A stretch of DNA of 38,163 bases. Source: a virus. Each line of letters starts with the position of its first letter. The stretch's first letter is position 1. This document shows, piece by piece, positions 1 to 7,265 of the stretch. The notes under the pieces were generated by a model, which was not told where the DNA came from, did no database searches, and saw only the letters and a program-made list of their open reading frames with translations. The translations under genes and the position numbers were made by a program. The stretch covers positions 1-38,163 of IMG/VR virus record IMGVR_UViG_3300003873_000069, one strand, 5' to 3'.

Positions 1-181
1 AAATTTATTTAACCTAATTGTTCTATATATATAGAGTTTAACGATTTAAATTAATCGTTGACGAAGTTCATGAAATTTATTTAACATAATTGTTCTATAT
101 AGAGATTAACGATTTAAATTATTTTGAATTAATCGTTAACGCGATTAATGCGATTACAGAACTTCATGAAATTTATTTAAC
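1..181. repeat. Left terminal repeat array (inverted relative to right end)
   Basis: Two full copies and one partial copy of an imperfect AT-rich unit, starting near positions 1, 73 and 169. Each carries aaatttatttaac, then (units 1 and 2) ttctatata(ta)gag, ttaacgatttaaatt and taatcgtt. The palindrome ttcatgaa links the units. The same unit occurs three times in reverse orientation at 37940-38163, so the two ends of the window mirror one another to within about 8 bases. No coding potential is seen. Such arrays could be replication or partition sites, linear-genome ends, or dispersed repeats at which an assembly stopped; the sequence alone does not decide. Confidence 0.85.
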
Positions 182-230
182 CCGAATGATTTTTAATCAG
201 TTGAAATTTGTTGTACAATGCCATTAGGCA

Positions 231-275
231 TAAAACCACAGGTATAAATCACATTTATACTCGACCGGTGGTGTT
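231..275. other. Hairpin in left non-coding region
   Basis: An 8-bp perfect stem gtataaat/atttatac with a 3-base loop lies at 242-260. It is flanked by an outer accac (235-239) that can pair with gtggt (268-272). It sits alone in the 182-610 gene-free stretch, which is otherwise AT-rich and has no open frame with a ribosome binding site. It has no T-tract on either strand, so it is not an obvious terminator. Its role is unknown; a structured site linked to the nearby terminal repeats is possible. Confidence 0.5.
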
Positions 276-280
276 CATTG

Positions 281-371
281 TTTTCAATCAATTTAATCAT
301 ATTATTTCAATTATTATTTAATCATATTATTTCAATTATTATTTCAATCAATTTAATCATAATATTTCAAT
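281..371. repeat. AT-rich direct repeats
   Basis: A roughly 30-bp unit (tttcaatcaatttaatcat followed by a/t-rich tatttcaatt) occurs at 282-311 and 342-371. A shorter partial copy lies between them at about 316-340. The array lies inside the non-coding left end, between the terminal repeats and the first gene. The remaining stretch 372-610 shows no gene and only AT-rich sequence downstream of the 611-2326 stop codon. Confidence 0.7.
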
Positions 372-610
372 TTTTCCCTAAATGGTAACAATTTAAAATT
401 TAATCGGAAAAACATAATGATAATGATTCAATAATATGCGTTTTTGTGTAATTAGCTGTTTAATTAGCTGATTTAATACTGCAGTTTGATCGTATTTTTT
501 GTATTTAATTTTTGTATTCGATGAAATGTTCTTAACCGGGTACTACAAAACATCCGTCGTTCAATTGAATGACAGATTAAAAAGTTTAAACGTTTAAATG
601 TTTTTAAAAA

Positions 611-2326
611 TTATATAATTGGTATTTTAATTGGTATTATTTTTTCGAAAGTAAAAGGTACAAGCAAGCCACATAAAGATTGAACGATTGCTGAGACATT
701 TTGAATTACGCTTCTAGTTTTTTCAGTTAATTCAAAAATAACGCAGTCATGAATTTGCACGGTTGTATCAAATATATTCATCATTTGATTTCTAACAGCA
801 CTTTCGAATATTGAATAACGGATATAGTTTCGTTTAGCTTTATGACGTTTCCCACGGCCGAAATTCTGAGGTTTTCTAGTTTTCATATTTTCAAATTCTT
901 CTTCAGTATCGCGTTGAACGTCACCAATACGCAAATCGGCGATTCTAACATTTTTATTGCCTTCGTCAGACAAATATTCATTAAAATAATTGCTTAATTC
1001 TTTAATTTCATTGGCCATTTCATCAATAACCGGTTTATTATATGTTTGTGAACTTTTCTTGTTGTAATTATGTGAAATAAAGTAAGCGTAATCGAATTGG
1101 ACATCATATGATAGCGCGATTAACATTTTTTTGAAGTTGGTTACCGTTAAATTGCATTCTTTAGCGTATTTGCCTCTGAAATGGTCCTTATCAACAATCA
1201 TTTCATGCAATCTGGGCGAATCAACCTTTAACAAATCCATATAGTTCGATTTAATTGTATTCGTACGATAATCATGATACCGAATGTTAAGCATCATTGA
1301 AAATACTGATGTATCAATATCGCATTCATAATAATCTTTGAACAAAATTTTACGTAATCTTTTTGGCATATTAGTAATCGCATTATATGAACGCGAACAA
1401 AAATAAGTTCCCTGATTACAATAGCGCATATCGTCTTCAACGCGGATTTCATCTAATTGAACATGATAATTTTTTCCATCAAAGTATTTAACGCTCGTTA
1501 ATAATGTTGACAACTTTGAATAATCAATGATATTAAATGATTTAACCGCAGCATTTTTTGAATTTACAATATTTTTCATTGTTGCTTCTGTTTTTTGTTT
1601 ACCGGAAACTAGCCGTTCCCGACGTTCAATAAAACGACGGTTTTTATGCACATTTAAGTTATATGAAGTATTATTAGCAGCATCAATGAACGTTTTCATT
1701 CGTTTTAATGTAATAGTCATAAAAGTATATGATTTGCTGCGTTTAATGAATTCGTTGGTCGTTAATAAATCGAACGCAATGTTAATACGGTTATCATTTT
1801 TTTGTTTATGAAATACCCGTGTACTACATAACCTTTGATTATACATGTCCAAAATGTCTGAACCAGCATCGGTTAGTTCGTAGGAACAAGGATGAGATGG
1901 GTTCGCGTTTGAACTGTAATTAAATGCAAGAAACTTTCCGGTTTTTTTGAACGCGCGAAACCCGAAAATACTGTTTGTTAGTGTACAATTATTCGAAGTC
2001 CGCATCTGGTCAGAATAACAATATACACCTGATTCTGGACCATGCGATGTGGTAAAAACATTATTTAATGTATGTGCAAAACCAGAAGCAAATGAACGTA
2101 TAGAACGCTCAGTATATTCATCACGTGAATATTTACGAGAAATATATGCCCGAACGCTGTCGGTTAATAGTTCTAAATGAAAACCAACTGTATTACGCTT
2201 CCGTCTTACTGGTGATTGTAGTTCTTTAATAGAATTGTTTGAGAAATCTGTTGAACTGTAAATGTTTGTCATATTATACGTATTCCTTGCCTTTTTAACA
2301 TGTGTGCGCATGATTATATTTTTCAA
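611..2326 (-). CDS. Putative replication-type protein with polymerase-palm-like motifs
   Basis: Family not recognised with certainty. The 571-residue basic protein has a C-terminal half with three spaced motifs resembling a DNA polymerase palm. The first is CDIDTSVFSMML around residues 335-346 (motif A-like, acidic D336 and D338). The second is NFKKMLIALSYD around 397-408 (motif B-like, Lys and Tyr). The third is VQIHDCVIFEL around 523-533, close to the family A motif C form QVHDELVFEV but with Cys where the second acid normally is. No exonuclease motifs are evident. The frame opens with TTG at 2326; an ATG follows at 2311 and neither has a clear Shine-Dalgarno. The gene is alone next to the left terminal repeats, and its start lies inside one arm of a 37-bp inverted repeat. 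A replication role for the repeat-bounded element is inference. Confidence 0.45.
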   Translation of the reverse strand: MKNIIMRTHVKKARNTYNMTNIYSSTDFSNNSIKELQSPVRRKRNTVGFHLELLTDSVRAYISRKYSRDEYTERSIRSFASGFAHTLNNVFTTSHGPESGVYCYSDQMRTSNNCTLTNSIFGFRAFKKTGKFLAFNYSSNANPSHPCSYELTDAGSDILDMYNQRLCSTRVFHKQKNDNRINIAFDLLTTNEFIKRSKSYTFMTITLKRMKTFIDAANNTSYNLNVHKNRRFIERRERLVSGKQKTEATMKNIVNSKNAAVKSFNIIDYSKLSTLLTSVKYFDGKNYHVQLDEIRVEDDMRYCNQGTYFCSRSYNAITNMPKRLRKILFKDYYECDIDTSVFSMMLNIRYHDYRTNTIKSNYMDLLKVDSPRLHEMIVDKDHFRGKYAKECNLTVTNFKKMLIALSYDVQFDYAYFISHNYNKKSSQTYNKPVIDEMANEIKELSNYFNEYLSDEGNKNVRIADLRIGDVQRDTEEEFENMKTRKPQNFGRGKRHKAKRNYIRYSIFESAVRNQMMNIFDTTVQIHDCVIFELTEKTRSVIQNVSAIVQSLCGLLVPFTFEKIIPIKIPII

Positions 2327-2473
2327 AACACCATATATAGTTTAACAGCGAAGAAGTCGCACAACCCATAATAACAAACTTATCGAAAGATAAGCGGCAA
2401 GCCAGTATGACAACTGATTCACTATTATGTTTTTAATCGCTGTTAAACTATATATGGTGTTTTGAAAAATATA
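2315..2473. repeat. 37-bp perfect inverted repeat with structured 85-base loop
   Basis: Arms 2315-2351 and 2437-2473 are exact reverse complements over 37 bp, containing caaaacaccatatatag and tttaacagcga. The 85-base centre holds a second hairpin at 2379-2394, cttatc-gaaa-gataag, which would be a GNRA tetraloop if transcribed. The left arm covers the start codon and leader of the 611-2326 gene. The arm motif tatatagtttaac resembles part of the terminal repeats. Candidates are a replication origin, a cruciform, or a structured leader RNA controlling the gene; none is proven. Confidence 0.85.
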
Positions 2474-2506
2474 TTTGTTACTTAGTAACTCGAATTCGAT
2501 GTAGTT

Positions 2507-2641
2507 GTTTAACAATATAATTCTATTTATATTTTAAAAATTATTTATTTTGTTTAACAATATAATTCTATTTATATTTTAAAAATTATTTATTTTGTTT
2601 AACAATATAATTCTATTTATATTTTAAAAATTATTTATTTT
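2507..2641. repeat. Three exact tandem copies of a 45-bp AT-rich unit
   Basis: Units at 2507-2551, 2552-2596 and 2597-2641 are identical and start gtttaacaatataattc. They contain no open frame. They lie between the inverted repeat and the 2774-3358 gene. The rest of this gene-free stretch (2642-2773) holds a short aatgttgaa triplication near 2673-2700 and nothing else recognisable. Iteron-like replication sites are a possibility because a candidate replication gene is adjacent. Confidence 0.9.
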
Positions 2642-2773
2642 TTTTCTTTCATGCTGGTTGCATCAAGCTCACAATGTTGAAATGTTGAAATGTTGAAAAT
2701 AACATTCCAGCGTATTTAGTACTGATTGAACATGTAACCCTATATTTTAAAATTATAACATGCGTTCATTTAA

Positions 2774-3358
2774 TTATATGTACAATTCTGGATATTTCAT
2801 TTTGAATTTGTCATTTCTCAATGTTCGATAATCGCATAGCGGAAAATTATGTGGGTCTACATCAAACAATTCATCGCACCCAGAAAACATGCATTTATAA
2901 TTTTCATTATTTTCAAAATCGAAATTCGGTACTGCTGTTAATGAAGTGCATCCAGCAAACATCATATACGAAATAGCTACGTTGTATGTACAAAATAATG
3001 GTACTGTTTCTAATGACATGCAATTTTGAAACATGAAACTCGCGTTAGTGCATTGTGATAAATCGAATAATGGCACAGATTCCAACGAGATACAATCTGA
3101 AAACATGTGTTGCGTATATATTACATTGGATGTACAGAATAATGGTACAGTTTTTAATGATGAACAACCAGCAAACATGAGTTGCATGTCAGTCACATTG
3201 GATGTATCAAACAACGGCACAGTTTTTAATGATGAACACGTGTTAAACATATAAGACATATCGGTTATAGCTGAGTAATCGTATTTTGAGTTGAGTTCTT
3301 TTGAAGAAATACCATCGAGAATCAAATCGCGCAGTTCTGCTTTGTTAATTTTAATCAT
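2774..3358 (-). CDS. BspA-type leucine-rich repeat protein (DUF285-like)
   Basis: A 194-residue protein made of about six repeats of the form DTSNVTDMxxMFxxCxSLxxVPLF. This is the signature of the BspA/DUF285 family (Mycoplasma-lipoprotein-type LRRs) seen in bacterial surface proteins and some phages. No signal peptide or membrane segment is visible, so it probably acts inside the cell or on the virion. It is the last gene of a minus-strand run starting at the promoter near 4445. The start ATG lies just after the upstream stop, with only a weak ribosome binding site. The exact ligand is unknown; family LRRs usually mediate protein binding. Confidence 0.8.
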   Translation of the reverse strand: MIKINKAELRDLILDGISSKELNSKYDYSAITDMSYMFNTCSSLKTVPLFDTSNVTDMQLMFAGCSSLKTVPLFCTSNVIYTQHMFSDCISLESVPLFDLSQCTNASFMFQNCMSLETVPLFCTYNVAISYMMFAGCTSLTAVPNFDFENNENYKCMFSGCDELFDVDPHNFPLCDYRTLRNDKFKMKYPELYI

Positions 3359-3373
3359 TCGTTTATGTGTTCA

Positions 3374-3649
3374 TTAGACATCAATTATGTCTGTTCGTTG
3401 TGTATACATTTTTCTTGGTTGCGTTATAACAGTTTTAATCCGAATGGTATTGTTAATTCGATGAATTGCTAAAAAATTATAATCTTCACCATCAAATGAA
3501 CGAATTTGCAAGTGCTGGTCGTGCGCAATCGGGTGCATTTTAATGGTTCTTGAAATTAAAGTCAACGCATTGTCACTTATACGAACAGAACTTCCGACTG
3601 CTCTGCCCCAAGACCGTTCTAGTAGAGATTTTACAAAACTTATAAACAT
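3374..3649 (-). CDS. Hypothetical protein, 91 aa
   Basis: Unrecognised small protein with a basic, slightly hydrophobic N-terminus (FISFVKSLLERSW) followed by a mixed polar body. It starts with ATG at 3649 and overlaps the upstream gene by 10 bases, which suggests translational coupling. It belongs to the minus-strand run of small genes transcribed from the sigma70-type promoter at 4417-4445. No motif allows a functional call. Confidence 0.6.
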   Translation of the reverse strand: MFISFVKSLLERSWGRAVGSSVRISDNALTLISRTIKMHPIAHDQHLQIRSFDGEDYNFLAIHRINNTIRIKTVITQPRKMYTQRTDIIDV

Positions 3650-3894
3650 TGTTTTAAATTCGTTAATTCTAATATAACAGACTCACGGTATTCTCTGTTA
3701 ATTCCTTCGTCGTTACGGATTTCGTCGATGCTTTCTGTGATGACTCGGTTCATATCGACATTAACGCCAGCGTTGTTTAAACGAGCAAACACGCTTTCTC
3801 CAGAATCGGTACACGGATAATAGCCACAAGCATCCTCTATTTCCTCATATACCATCATTAATTTGTGCATATTGTGCATATTGTTTGTTTTCAA
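3640..3894 (-). CDS. Hypothetical protein, 84 aa, TTG start
   Basis: Unrecognised acidic protein. The frame opens at TTG (3894) with GGAG six bases upstream, whereas the first ATG (3879) is 21 bases from any such site; TTG is therefore the likelier start. The body is predicted mostly helical (EIEDACGYYPC, ESIDEIRNDEG). It follows the 3907-4281 gene by 12 bases and overlaps the next gene by 10, consistent with one operon of small accessory phage genes. No function can be assigned. Confidence 0.6.
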   Translation of the reverse strand: MKTNNMHNMHKLMMVYEEIEDACGYYPCTDSGESVFARLNNAGVNVDMNRVITESIDEIRNDEGINREYRESVILELTNLKQCL

Positions 3895-3906
3895 AATTTA
3901 CTCCAG

Positions 3907-4281
3907 TTAATCCGAAAAATACATTCCCACGTTAATACCATGATTATTAAGCTCAACTTTGATTCTTTGTCTTATTTCAGGACTAACCTTAAACGCGAAT
4001 TGGCATTTGTCAGTTTCACATACAGGTTCAACGTCATCGAAATAATTTTTAAATATTTCAGTTGATTCGTTTTTCTGCGCTATTAACACAACAAACACGG
4101 TTTTATCAGTTTCATCATTAAAAATATCGGTTAGTACAGCACTGATTTTTTTTGAATCACGAATTCGTTTATTGAGCTTATGCATTTCTTTAATATACAA
4201 AATATAAGAGTTTGAATTAACGCCAATGAACGTACCGATAATCAAACCAATTACTACATAAACAAAACATGCCAAATCCAT
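3907..4281 (-). CDS. Small membrane-anchored protein, 124 aa
   Basis: One N-terminal hydrophobic segment (residues about 4-20, ACFVYVVIGLIIGTFIGV) is followed by a soluble, charged domain of about 100 residues. The layout suggests an inner-membrane anchor with the C-terminal part in the cytoplasm or periplasm. A good AAGGAG site precedes ATG 4281. It lies just downstream of the 32-aa gene and the promoter at 4417-4445. Family not recognised; an early host-takeover or superinfection role would be a guess. Confidence 0.65.
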   Translation of the reverse strand: MDLACFVYVVIGLIIGTFIGVNSNSYILYIKEMHKLNKRIRDSKKISAVLTDIFNDETDKTVFVVLIAQKNESTEIFKNYFDDVEPVCETDKCQFAFKVSPEIRQRIKVELNNHGINVGMYFSD

Positions 4282-4290
4282 TATAACTCC

Positions 4291-4389
4291 TTAATTAAGC
4301 ACCGTTAGTGAAGAAACCCGGTTACAGTCCGTTAAAATTGTCCCCGCTAACGCGTTTGCGGTCATTTCAATCGTTTTAGATTCAGTCAT
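4291..4389 (-). CDS. Very small protein, 32 aa
   Basis: A 32-codon frame (MTESKTIEMTANALAG...) begins with ATG at 4389, preceded by a GGAG site at good spacing. It is the first frame after the consensus promoter at 4417-4445. It ends at 4291, with its TAA merging into the AAGGAG ribosome binding site of the next gene (ATG 4281). Promoter proximity, the ribosome binding site and tight packing support it as a real micro-gene. Function unknown. Confidence 0.55.
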   Translation of the reverse strand: MTESKTIEMTANALAGTILTDCNRVSSLTVLN

Positions 4390-4416
4390 ATCAATCTCCA
4401 ATGTTTTAATACGATA

Positions 4417-4445
4417 ATTATATACTAATAGTACTGAGCTGTCAA
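4417..4445 (-). promoter_or_regulatory. Consensus sigma70-type promoter
   Basis: On the minus strand TTGACA (4445-4440), a 17-base spacer, then TATAAT (4422-4417). Both hexamers match consensus exactly. It reads into the 32-aa gene and the operon down to 2774. The -10 region shares a 16-base stretch (ttagtatataattatc) with the promoter at 8466-8494. Confidence 0.9.
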
Positions 4446-4448
4446 CTT

Positions 4449-5042
4449 TTAATTAAATGGTGAAATATTAAATTTTGTGAATAATAATTTGAGTTCTTTC
4501 GTTAATTTCTTTGATTTCGGGTACTCTGGAAATTTCTTTTTCTTTTGGTTTTTTCGTTTTGGCACGAACTCTTCAGCATTTGACATTCTTTTTAATTTAT
4601 TATAGTTTCTTTTTGATACCGGTTTAGGTTTTGGTACTTCGTTCGGGTGCACATGATAGTTGCCATTTTCATCAACATAAGCGCCAACATCCAAATAATC
4701 CGCGAGGTTCCTTAAAAAATCGCTTAATTTTATTGGATGAGTACTTTCGTCTGAACCGAAATACCGTTTATAAGAATTCGTTATTTTACCTTCGATCGCA
4801 TTCGCTCTGAAATCGATCGCATTTCTAATGGTTCCTTTTTGTTCGGAGCAATCATCGTTAATTAGTTTATGAATGTGGTCAAGCACTGTTTTATCTTGGG
4901 GTACATAAATGTTCAATAATGGACAAATCCCATTATTGAATTTCCATAATTTATCCCGTAACAATTTAATATCAGATTGTTTCATCAATATCAGATTGTC
5001 CGGGATGTTTTTCGGTTCAGACTTATCAGACGATTCAGACAT
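4449..5042 (-). CDS. 49: Recombination endonuclease VII (gp49-like), zinc cysteines mostly lost
   Basis: Endonuclease VII resolves Holliday junctions and trims branched DNA before packaging. Residues about 20-105 align with T4 gp49: NGICPLLNIY (first Cys position), LDHIH (catalytic Asp-His), RNAIDFRANAIEG (catalytic Asn and Glu region). Three of the four T4 zinc cysteines are replaced (second of the first pair, and both of the CNLC pair). The fold must therefore be held without the usual zinc, as an inference. A lysine-rich C-terminal tail (about 150-197) is not the T4 one. ATG 5042 is preferred over an upstream TTG at 5057, because it falls just after the preceding stop. It is the last gene of the gp55 run. 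Confidence 0.7.
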   Translation of the reverse strand: MSESSDKSEPKNIPDNLILMKQSDIKLLRDKLWKFNNGICPLLNIYVPQDKTVLDHIHKLINDDCSEQKGTIRNAIDFRANAIEGKITNSYKRYFGSDESTHPIKLSDFLRNLADYLDVGAYVDENGNYHVHPNEVPKPKPVSKRNYNKLKRMSNAEEFVPKRKNQKKKKFPEYPKSKKLTKELKLLFTKFNISPFN

Positions 5043-5046
5043 AAAA

Positions 5047-5325
5047 TTACCAGTCAACTAGATGAACTGCTTTATTTGATCGTGTTTCAACTGTCGAATT
5101 AATATTATGAAATGCACAATCGCTTTCTATTAAAGATTTAAAATAAAAATCTTCTGAAATTGCATCTCCAACAAGCACTAACGGATAATCGAATTTCAAA
5201 CAAAAATCAGAAATCAGCTCCAAGATTGGTGCTTGACGATTTTTTTCTTTTCTTTCAATCACATACGTCATTACTTCGTTTACTAAAATGGGATAATCGT
5301 TCGAATCAAATGTTTTATTCGTCAT
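5047..5325 (-). CDS. Possible late-transcription coactivator (gp33-like)
   Basis: A 92-residue acidic protein. Its central part (PILELISDFCLKFDYPL, then AISEDFYFKSLIESDC) resembles in length and pattern the helical RNA-polymerase-binding part of T4 gp33, which bridges gp55-polymerase and the sliding clamp. Similarity is weak and the C-terminal clamp-binding hydrophobic tail is not clear (ends AVHLVDW). It directly follows gp55 with an 11-base overlap, which supports a shared role. ATG 5325 has GAGGT six bases upstream and is preferred over the earlier frame start at 5352. It could equally be an unrelated small protein. Confidence 0.4.
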   Translation of the reverse strand: MTNKTFDSNDYPILVNEVMTYVIERKEKNRQAPILELISDFCLKFDYPLVLVGDAISEDFYFKSLIESDCAFHNINSTVETRSNKAVHLVDW

Positions 5326-6142
5326 TTTGTACCTCGAATTCAATATTATCAAACTTCGATTTAATAATATCTACGTTTTTGTTATCTAAATCAGTCGAAC
5401 ACACAAAAACATAATTGTCTGCTTCGTTTTTATTCATGATTGATTTTACTTCATTTTGAATTGTATCAACATCATAATCAGGCAGTTCACTTAAATAAAA
5501 ATATTTGGTAATCACACACGCTGATGCTGGATGAATACCGTTTGATTCTTTGTACAGTTCGGTAAATCCAGGTATCTCATATACTCCTTTCGTTTCTGCA
5601 TAAGAACGGACTTTCTGGTTTTCTTTCTTTTGTTTTTTGATAATATAAACGATACTATTATGAATAATCTGAGAGATATATGCAAATGAATTGACTTGTA
5701 CGCCAGTTCGCTCGGATATTAATGTATGATTGAAATTATGTAAGTACTTTAATATTTTATACGATGCGTCAGAATAAAAATCGTCTTTATATGTGTACCC
5801 TGAAAATTTCGGTTTAGTAAGAATGTGTTTAGTCATGAGAATGATGATATTGCCTAATCGTTCTTCTTCAGCTTGAGTCGCTGCTGTTTGTACCGAATCT
5901 TCAATTGCTCGTTCTTTAATAATCGATTTAATATGAGCTCGACGTTTCGGGTCTAAAGATTGTTTAACATACGCTTTTTCATTTAAAGCAGCGAACGTAT
6001 TAACTAATTCATCAATTCTTTTGTTTTTGTCAGGTACGCCAATATCTTTTTTTGCATTGTTAATCCGAATAATCAAAGTTTTTAACTCTAACTCATTCGT
6101 ATAGTTATGCTTAATACTTTTTTGTTTATTTGTGTATTTCAT
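5315..6142 (-). CDS. 55: Late-transcription sigma factor gp55
   Basis: gp55 is the minimal sigma factor of T4-like phages and directs host RNA polymerase to TATAAATA late promoters. The 275-residue protein carries the region-2-like core: a helical EEERLGNIIILMTKHIL, then KDDFYSDASYKILKYLHNF, then NSFAYISQIIHNSIVYIIKK (about residues 95-185). It is longer than T4 gp55 (185 aa), with an extra N-terminal helical region of about 80 residues and an acidic C-terminus. It is followed by the gp33-like gene and endonuclease VII. Matching TATAAATA sites in front of structural genes in this window support the assignment. Confidence 0.8.
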   Translation of the reverse strand: MKYTNKQKSIKHNYTNELELKTLIIRINNAKKDIGVPDKNKRIDELVNTFAALNEKAYVKQSLDPKRRAHIKSIIKERAIEDSVQTAATQAEEERLGNIIILMTKHILTKPKFSGYTYKDDFYSDASYKILKYLHNFNHTLISERTGVQVNSFAYISQIIHNSIVYIIKKQKKENQKVRSYAETKGVYEIPGFTELYKESNGIHPASACVITKYFYLSELPDYDVDTIQNEVKSIMNKNEADNYVFVCSTDLDNKNVDIIKSKFDNIEFEVQNDE

Positions 6143-6151
6143 ATAATCCTT

Positions 6152-6163
6152 TATTTATAAATA
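6152..6163. promoter_or_regulatory. Palindromic late promoter TATTTATAAATA
   Basis: The 12-base palindrome presents TATAAATA on the plus strand (6156-6163) and on the minus strand (6159-6152). The plus copy is well placed for the gene at 6192. The minus copy is so close to the gp55 start (6142) that its transcript would have almost no leader, so use in that direction is uncertain. Confidence 0.7.
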
Positions 6164-6191
6164 TAAACAAGAAAAATTTACCGGGGTTGAT

Positions 6192-6683
6192 ATGAACCAA
6201 AATAATTTAGCGCAAAAGTCGAACTATACTGCTGGTTCGCACGCCCTTCAAATAGGTATGTTATATCTTACATCGGTGAATATTCCTGGTATTTCTTTCA
6301 ATCATCCTGAACTTTCAACACGTTCAGGGTCAAAACTCAACCTTGGTGGTGACACTTTATCGTATAATTCATTAGCTCTAGAGGTTTTACTGGATGAACA
6401 GTTTTTAGTGTATGAAGAACTGACTAAAAAAATATTTGATTCAGTGAATCCGGTGTCCGGTGCATTTGCAATGCCAGATTTCGACTTTTGGGTTCAAATT
6501 AATAACTCAAAAGGTAATTACACTATGAAAATCGATTTTACAAACTGTAGAATAGAATCAATCGGCGATATTACGTTTGAACCAAGTTCAGATGAAACAG
6601 AATTCACATTGTCAATCGAATTAAAATACGATTACTATAAAGTAACCAGAACTCAAATCGTGCCAACTCTTCAAGTTAAGTAA
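6192..6683 (+). CDS. Putative virion protein, tail-tube-like fold, 163 aa
   Basis: The sequence has the pattern seen in small beta-rich tail proteins of T4-like phages: VNIPGISF near residue 30, GDTLSYNSLALEVLLDEQF around 54-72, and a C-terminal beta pair ending YDYYKVTR. It begins with ATG after a GGGG-type site and a TATAAATA late promoter 30 bases upstream, so it is a late gene. It is the only plus-strand gene among minus-strand early genes and ends back-to-back with the dNMP kinase. A tail tube, tail terminator or neck-associated role is inferred; the exact T4 counterpart is not identified. Confidence 0.5.
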   Translation: MNQNNLAQKSNYTAGSHALQIGMLYLTSVNIPGISFNHPELSTRSGSKLNLGGDTLSYNSLALEVLLDEQFLVYEELTKKIFDSVNPVSGAFAMPDFDFWVQINNSKGNYTMKIDFTNCRIESIGDITFEPSSDETEFTLSIELKYDYYKVTRTQIVPTLQVK

Positions 6684-7265
6684 TCAGGTTACAGAATGTA
6701 ATGTTTTAAACTTATTTAAAATATCGTGTGCAACGTTAACAACATCGTTGTGTAAATTTGGTTTACCTGTATTATCAACATAATAATCAAACTTATAGCT
6801 GTTTAATTCATTTTCAGACGCGTGTGAATCGGTATTATTAATATCATCGTTAACGATATTAATCGTATATGAATCGCTGATATGCTCACATTTAAAACGA
6901 AAATCTGGAACAATAACAATATCACCGGTTTCTTTGGTGTACTCCTTGTATTTGCTAATAAGCAACTTTACCCAAACGTCACCGCCAAAAACAGCTTTCA
7001 TCGATTCGGTACCGAAATTCTGAAGAATTTCACGAAATGTAATCTCTTGAAAATCGTTGAACTGATTGTACATAAATGAGTAATCTGAATTCTTTAACGC
7101 GTCTAATTCGTCTATGCTAATCTTAAATGCACCGGCTATAATTTCTTTCAACGGCGTTGCAAACGACATGGTCGTGCAAGTTACATTCTTATTTAATTCA
7201 TTTAATAATAACGAGCTGAAATAATCTTTACCCGCCCGTTTCTTCCCATTTACTAAAATCAACAT
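6684..7265 (-). CDS. 1: Deoxynucleoside monophosphate kinase (T4 gp1-like)
   Basis: It phosphorylates dNMPs to dNDPs using ATP. The N-terminal P-loop is GKKRAGKD (residues 7-14). It is followed by a typical phage dNMP kinase pattern: FATPLKEII, FREILQNFGTESMKAVFGGDVW (around 75-96) and IVIVPDFRF (about 115-123). The 193-residue length is somewhat shorter than T4 gp1 (241). It overlaps the dCMP deaminase gene by 38 bases, with AAGGAA upstream of ATG 7265, so the two are probably translationally coupled. It works with dCMP deaminase and ribonucleotide reductase in dNTP supply. Confidence 0.85.
   Translation of the reverse strand: MLILVNGKKRAGKDYFSSLLLNELNKNVTCTTMSFATPLKEIIAGAFKISIDELDALKNSDYSFMYNQFNDFQEITFREILQNFGTESMKAVFGGDVWVKLLISKYKEYTKETGDIVIVPDFRFKCEHISDSYTINIVNDDINNTDSHASENELNSYKFDYYVDNTGKPNLHNDVVNVAHDILNKFKTLHSVT

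Noticed and set aside
1-610. tRNA or other RNA gene in the left non-coding end
   Set aside because: No cloverleaf or conserved T-loop was seen; only AT-rich repeats and a short hairpin. No tRNA was noticed elsewhere in the window either.
2379-2394. Rho-independent terminator
   Set aside because: The GNRA hairpin lacks a following T-run on either strand.
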